DNA of 64,000 nt. Source: Podospora pseudocomata. Taxonomy: Eukaryota > Ascomycota > Sordariomycetes > Sordariales > Podosporaceae. The translations under genes and the position numbers were made by a program. Under the pieces are notes generated by a model. It searched no databases, was not told the origin of the DNA, and saw only the letters and a list, made by a program, of their open reading frames with translations. This document shows positions 59,801-64,000 of this stretch, one piece after another. The stretch is from positions 930,001 to 994,000 of the forward strand of contig NC_085888.1 of assembly GCF_035222375.1 (NCBI RefSeq), read 5' to 3'. Position 1 is the stretch's first letter; each line of letters begins with the position of its first letter.

Positions 59801-60454
59801 TGCGCAAGATCGAGCACCAACGCAAGATGTTGCGCAAGAAGATGGGCCAGTACCGTGTACCACTTCAACAACTCAAGATCAACTACTCGGTCTCGACTAC
59901 CAACAAGAAGGTGTACACCGAGGAGGAGGACCGCTTCCTGCTGGTGCTGCTCGATAAGTACGGCGTGGACACGGAGGGCATCTACGAGAAGATTCGCGAT
60001 GAGATCCGTGACAGCCCGCTGTTCAGGTTCGACTGGTTCTTCTTGAGCCGCACGCCCACTGAGCTGGGCCGTCGCTGCAACACCCTTCTCACCACCGTAG
60101 TGAAGGAGTTTGAGGACGTCAACACGACGACCAAGACCAACGGTACGAACGGCAAGCTCAAGAGGGAGCTGGAAGATAATGAGGAGAATGACGAGGATAG
60201 CATTCTTGGGTTGGCCCCGGCGAAGAAGAAGAGCAAGGCTAACGGGGTCAAGGTGAGCATACTTGTTATCGGATGACCAACGCGCTGTTTTTACAGTGCT
60301 GACCAAAATCTCACAGAACAAGGCTCTTGATAACGTCAAGTCGGCGACTGCCAGCAAGGCCAACTCGACATCCCCGTCAAGGGCGTCCAGTGTCGGGTCT
60401 ACCAACTCGACTCCTGCGGCTACTAAGAGCAAGGCGAAGGGCAAGAAGAAATAG
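56887..60454 (+). CDS. isw2: ISWI-type chromatin remodelling ATPase
   Basis: Exons 56887-56976, 57039-57206, 57271-60252 and 60317-60454, all phase 0, give 1125 aa. The first two exons encode a Ser/Asp-rich N-terminus with the AutoN-like basic [11 protein letters not shown]. The SNF2 ATPase follows: ADEMGLGKT (motif I), [14 protein letters not shown] (DEAH box), [21 protein letters not shown], and RAHRIGQ (motif VI). NegC and HAND-SANT-SLIDE regions occupy the C-terminal third ([18 protein letters not shown] is in [17 protein letters not shown]-like [13 protein letters not shown] in SLIDE). The last exon adds a Lys/Ser-rich tail. ISWI slides and spaces nucleosomes; in Neurospora the homologue acts in gene repression. 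Confidence 0.96.
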
Positions 60455-61541
60455 ATTTTTTGTACGACACAGACATGGAAAGGAAAGATGATGAGAGCTA
60501 CGTAGCCAGGAGGGTTGTTGGGAGTTTCTAGCTGTCATGGTTATTTGGTTGCCAGCAAGGTCATACCAGTGGGTCGGATTATTAGAAGGCCGGTGGGGGA
60601 GGCGATGTAAATTAGTATTGCTTGGGAAAGGGCGTTATTTGGGGTGTGTATTTGTAGGGAATTTTGTTGTTTCTTTTGTATTTATTGCCTTTGCGAAAAC
60701 AGGGGGAAATGGGACGGGGAAAAGCTGGTTGCCGTCTGCCGTCGTTTCTTGCTAGTTGCTGGTGGTGGCGATACTTCTTCAGTGCTTTGCAGGTAATATC
60801 AGCTCGCAAGTAGCAAAAATGGAGTGCTTTTACAGCTATAGATATTCAAGTCTTTCTAGATTTGTCTACCCTGCCTGTGTCTAAAGTTATAACTTGAGTT
60901 TAAAAGAAAGAAAAAACCACGGGAAACCCCGGGCACGCAAGATAGGCTTCAACAGTGGCCCTGCCCACTGCAACAAAGACCGAAAGCTAAACTTTAGAGA
61001 CGGGAGGCTTGCAAGTGTCTAAAGTTATATGTTCGGTTGAGCAATACTATGGGTTATAGGACGACGGTGCCATTGCTAAGAACACAACGAACAAGTGGTA
61101 ACAATAAGAACGACGCATGAAATGGTATCCACATCCGTTACGAGTTTTACAATCAGCTCCTCTATCTGGGCGAGAGGGGAAAAAAGACTGGCTTTCATGT
61201 CGCTTTTCCTTCTCTCTACCAAAAGTAGTGACATCAAAAAAAGGGGGTTGGTTTTCCTGCCTGGATCCCCCCGCCTTCCCCCTTTTCATCTTTCTTGTTC
61301 ACCCTTTTGTGTGTGATCCGCGTGTGTCCGCCCAAGAATCTGTCCCTGAACGCCATTGCAAATGCCGAACTCAAACCACATCTTTCATTCGTTCATCCGC
61401 CTCCGCCTTCATCATTTCCACCCTCACAACCCAACCAACCAACCACTTCGCGGCTCGTTCCCTTCTTCCTTTCAGATTGTCCCATGGAAACCCCGGTCAT
61501 GATTTCTTCATCATTTTTTAAGTCCCCCATTAAAATTCTTT
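60455..61541. other. 1.1 kb between convergent ISWI and eIF3i genes
   Basis: Two 3' UTRs and sequence with no domain-bearing frame. Near 60910-61050 short repeated words (CTAAAGTTATA at 60880 and 61019) occur, without clear element structure. Confidence 0.45.
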
Positions 61542-62708
61542 TTATTTGCCACCCTGGGCAGCTAACCTGTTTAGCCTCTCCCTCTCCACCTCGTAGTTGA
61601 AGTCAAAGTACCCCTTGTCGAACTGGTGCACGCGGACGTAACCGTCCTCACCACCAGAGGCGTAACCCTTGCCCGTGGGGTCGGCGGCGACTGTGTTGAG
61701 AGGGCCGAAGTGGCCACGGACACGGCCAATCTCCTCCTCAAAGATCTTGTGGTAGAAGCGGGCCTCGAATTTACCCTGTCTCGCCGAGGTGGTTGTGACA
61801 TCCATGGCGGCCTGACCACCGCCGAGGATGACGTACTCCTTCTTGGGGGTGATGGCGGCGCTGTTGAGGGGTGTGTCGGCGACGTACGTCTTGAGGACTT
61901 CGAGCTCCTTGGCTGTGATGAGCTAGAGGTTTTTCTGATGTTAGTAAAGAATGTTCTCTTGCGGTTTTCACACACAGGACAAAAAACATTACCTTGGCAC
62001 TCTTGTCTTTTGAGGCGGTGATGAAGTATGTGCGGTCCTGGTTCCACTGGAGATCGGTGATGGGGGAGCCGAGCTCGTGGACGTTGACGTTGTAGATGAG
62101 GTCGCCCGTCTTGCCGTCGTACTGGGAGACGCTGCCGTCCTCGTGGCCGGCGATGATGTACTTGCTGAGGTAGCTCCACCCGGCAACGGTGGCCTTGCTC
62201 TCCTCGCAGACGATGGTCAGGACCTTCTCGTCCGACTGCTCGGCCTCGGGGTCGACCTTGATGTCGAGCACGACGATGGTGCCGAGGTGACCCATGCGCT
62301 TCTCCGTCACGCCGAGGAGCTTGGTGCCATCCTCGTTGAACTCAACGCGCTTGACGGCGGTGGGGAAGTCCCATGTCTTGAGGAGCTTGCCGGTCTTGAC
62401 CTCCCAGAGGCGGATGGTGTTGTCGGCGGAGCCGGAGGCGATGATGGTGGAGGTTGGGTCGACGTCAACAGTCCAGATGGCACCTTGGTGGCCCTGATAT
62501 GTGCCGAGACGCTCGCCGTTGTGCGCAAACCAGGCGCAGATGTGTTGATCCTTGGCGGTAGAGAAGAGAAGATCGCCCTCGCGGTTGTACCTAGCAAGAG
62601 AGAGAAGGTGTTAGACAGGAGGTCTTGGCTCTATCGGTCAGTGTAAAGGGCAACGAACTTGACCTGGGTCAGGGCACGTTCGTGGCCTGACAAAAGAATG
62701 GGCCTCAT
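61542..62708 (-). CDS. tif34: Translation initiation factor eIF3 subunit i (TIF34)
   Basis: Exons 62708-62659, 62590-61993 and 61922-61542 give 342 aa, the usual length. The start [19 protein letters not shown] is the family signature and is split by an intron with a GTTCGT donor. WD repeats include [59 protein letters not shown] and [17 protein letters not shown], ending NRLAAQGGK. eIF3i is the seven-bladed propeller that binds eIF3b and eIF3g in the scanning pre-initiation complex. Confidence 0.97.
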
Positions 62709-64000
62709 TCTGAAGGTTAGCTGTGGGGGGTTGTTGTCGAGGGATGGGAGAGGGGCGGTTTCTTTGCTCGGTGGGGTTGGGGATCGAGGGGGAGGTGGTC
62801 GATTATTATTTTATTGTCGGGTATAGGCAGAGTCTCTCTGTCGCGAATGCGGTTTCTTTCACAGAAGGCTTCTTTCTCCGGCCGATTGATTTGGCACACC
62901 AGTAATTTTTCCGTGAGGATTGTGCGCCGCCGATAGGCCACAGACTTTCCAGCGCGGGGCGAATCCTTGGACTCTGCCCCGCTTAACAATGAACTTTGCC
63001 TGACCGCCTTCTGTTTTCAGAGCATTGAAGTCAAAAGTGGGGGTCTTTTTTCCAATTGTTCTCGACTGTCACGACTGTGCCATCCCATGTTGGATGTTGG
63101 ATGCTCGGACTACAAACAGAACATTGTTCCTCGACGATCCTTCCAGTCTTATTTTTTGTTTTTGGATCATGACTCTTGGCCGGTGACTCGACTCTCTATC
63201 CTTGTGACTGGAACTTGTGTTATTGTGTCATAACTCGGCACAGCCAGAGAGGCACGTACACTACCAACCCTTGAATTTTGTTAGCGCAAGACCAAGACAG
63301 AGGGATCTTACATTTATTTTCAACTTCACATAACTTTGGCCTCCGAAACACCACAACGTTACTTTAAATTAGAGGAAAGAAGGTAATTCTTGAAAGAAAA
63401 GATGTATAATAACTTCTTTCCCCGGGAAAAATTGGTGTGGTTGCGCTTTTCGGGGGTGAAAATATCGTGAAGTCTCGCGCTAACAAAAATTCAAAGGGTT
63501 GGAGTGTACATGTAGACATTTCTACTCCTGAGACTTGCTGGAAGAAAACATGTAAGTGGCAGTTACGATGTGGATCCTTTTTTTTTTTTTTATTCTTTTT
63601 TTAGTTTGAGCCTCTCAACTCTAATAACGGTTTTTGCTCCTTCATCAATATGAGGCCAAGAGTCGGGATGAGGGACCACACCTTTCCTCTGCAAACCCGG
63701 GAGGAGCTCGAGTGAGCTATATCGACACCAATCATCGACACATAAATTGATATCGAATTGCCTTTCCAGGGTCCTGGGTTTGGACCCGTGGCGGCTGCTG
63801 GGGAAAATGTCGACCACTGTCATAGAGCCGGCGCTGCCATGCACAGGTACTTTACACATGGTGCTTGTGTCCGTGGGATGGATTGATGATACACAGCACC
63901 AAATCGACATGCTCTTTAAGACCAAGTTGTTGCCCAAATCAATGTCTTGATTCTACATCTCCGTACTGACGCCAGGAAGGACACCATATCGTCAAAAAAG
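62709..64000. other. Right end of the window: eIF3i promoter and unassigned DNA
   Basis: The leader/promoter of eIF3i lies right of 62708. From about 63000 the sequence is AT-richer with no supportable gene apart from one weak frame at 63590-63909 on the minus strand. Confidence 0.45.
63590..63909 (-). CDS. Weak hypothetical ORF, about 106 codons
   Basis: From ATG 63909 the frame runs to TAA at 63592-63590 with a mixed composition (PRTLERQFDINLCVDDWCRY, LLPGLQRKGVVPHPDSWPHI) that looks more protein-like than the neighbouring frames. No family recognised. It could be a fragment of a decayed gene or the end of a gene that begins beyond the window. Confidence 0.2.

Noticed and set aside
63640-63745. 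TATAGCTCA...GAGC D-arm-like sequence on the minus strand
   Set aside because: No T arm with a B box follows.

Overview
The window is nuclear DNA of a filamentous ascomycete, most likely a sordariomycete close to Sordariales. The genes are separated by 0.1-4 kb and carry 0-6 short introns (mostly 50-100 bp) with GTRNGT donors, CTAAC-type branch points and AG acceptors. The products (AIP1, Rsp5, ISWI, eIF3i, complex I subunits, a Zn2Cys6 regulator fused to an acetyltransferase-like domain) are typical Pezizomycotina proteins. Many open frames in the window are antisense or out-of-frame shadows of GC-rich coding sequence. Exon models here were built by hand: splice sites and phases add up to whole codons for every multi-exon gene listed as intact.

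Layout. 1-4.25 kb is a long leader or intergenic region with a CA microsatellite and a candidate uORF. 4.25-6.63 kb (+) holds the Zn2Cys6 / maltose-acetyltransferase-like fusion. 6.6-9.8 kb has no gene I can support. 9.8-11.6 kb (-) is the AP-3 mu subunit, sharing a short divergent promoter with a DMAC1/Dmo2-like complex I assembly factor (+). 13.2-14.1 kb (-) is the PSST/NDUFS7 subunit of complex I. 14.8-17.1 kb (-) is Mpp10. 17.1-20.0 kb is gene-poor. 20.0-21.5 kb (+) is an SPX protein with three C-terminal membrane helices. 22.1-23.6 kb (+) is a nitronate monooxygenase, convergent with an amidohydrolase (23.7-25.8 kb, -). 26.6-29.5 kb (-) is the Rsp5/Nedd4-type HECT ligase. 31.4-32.2 kb (-) is a Pab2/PABPN1-like RNA-binding protein. 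33.0-34.4 kb (-) looks like a broken host gene. 35.0-36.1 kb is a cluster of degenerate solo-LTR-like repeats. 36.5-38.4 kb (+) is AIP1. 38.8 kb has a tRNA-like pseudogene. 39.9-41.0 kb (-) is Alg13, divergent from mitoribosomal mS35 (41.4-42.7 kb, +). 43.9-45.5 kb (+) is a fatty aldehyde dehydrogenase with a GC-AG intron. 46.2-47.3 kb (-) is Rrp4, divergent from mitochondrial malonyl-CoA:ACP transacylase (47.9-49.2 kb, +). 49.7-50.3 kb (+) is a TRAPPC2L/Tca17-like TRAPP protein, convergent with a GT90 glycosyltransferase (50.6-52.1 kb, -). 52.1-55.0 kb is repeat-rich with a low-complexity repeat ORF. 55.0-55.75 kb (-) is a HAPSTR1/C16orf72-like protein. 56.9-60.5 kb (+) is ISWI. 61.5-62.7 kb (-) is eIF3i. 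The last 1.3 kb has only one weak ORF.

The neighbourhood is dominated by housekeeping functions: mitochondrial respiration and translation (Dmo2-like, NDUFS7, mS35, Mct1), ribosome and RNA biology (Mpp10, Pab2, Rrp4, eIF3i), trafficking (AP-3, TRAPP, Rsp5), chromatin (ISWI), actin turnover (AIP1) and N-glycosylation (Alg13). I see no biosynthetic cluster, CRISPR or operon-like system. The most unusual items are the Zn2Cys6 regulator fused to an acetyltransferase fold whose expected catalytic His is Cys, the SPX-3TM protein with a hidden first exon, the GC-AG intron, introns that split functionally essential Cys codons, and the apparently broken gene at 33-34.4 kb.
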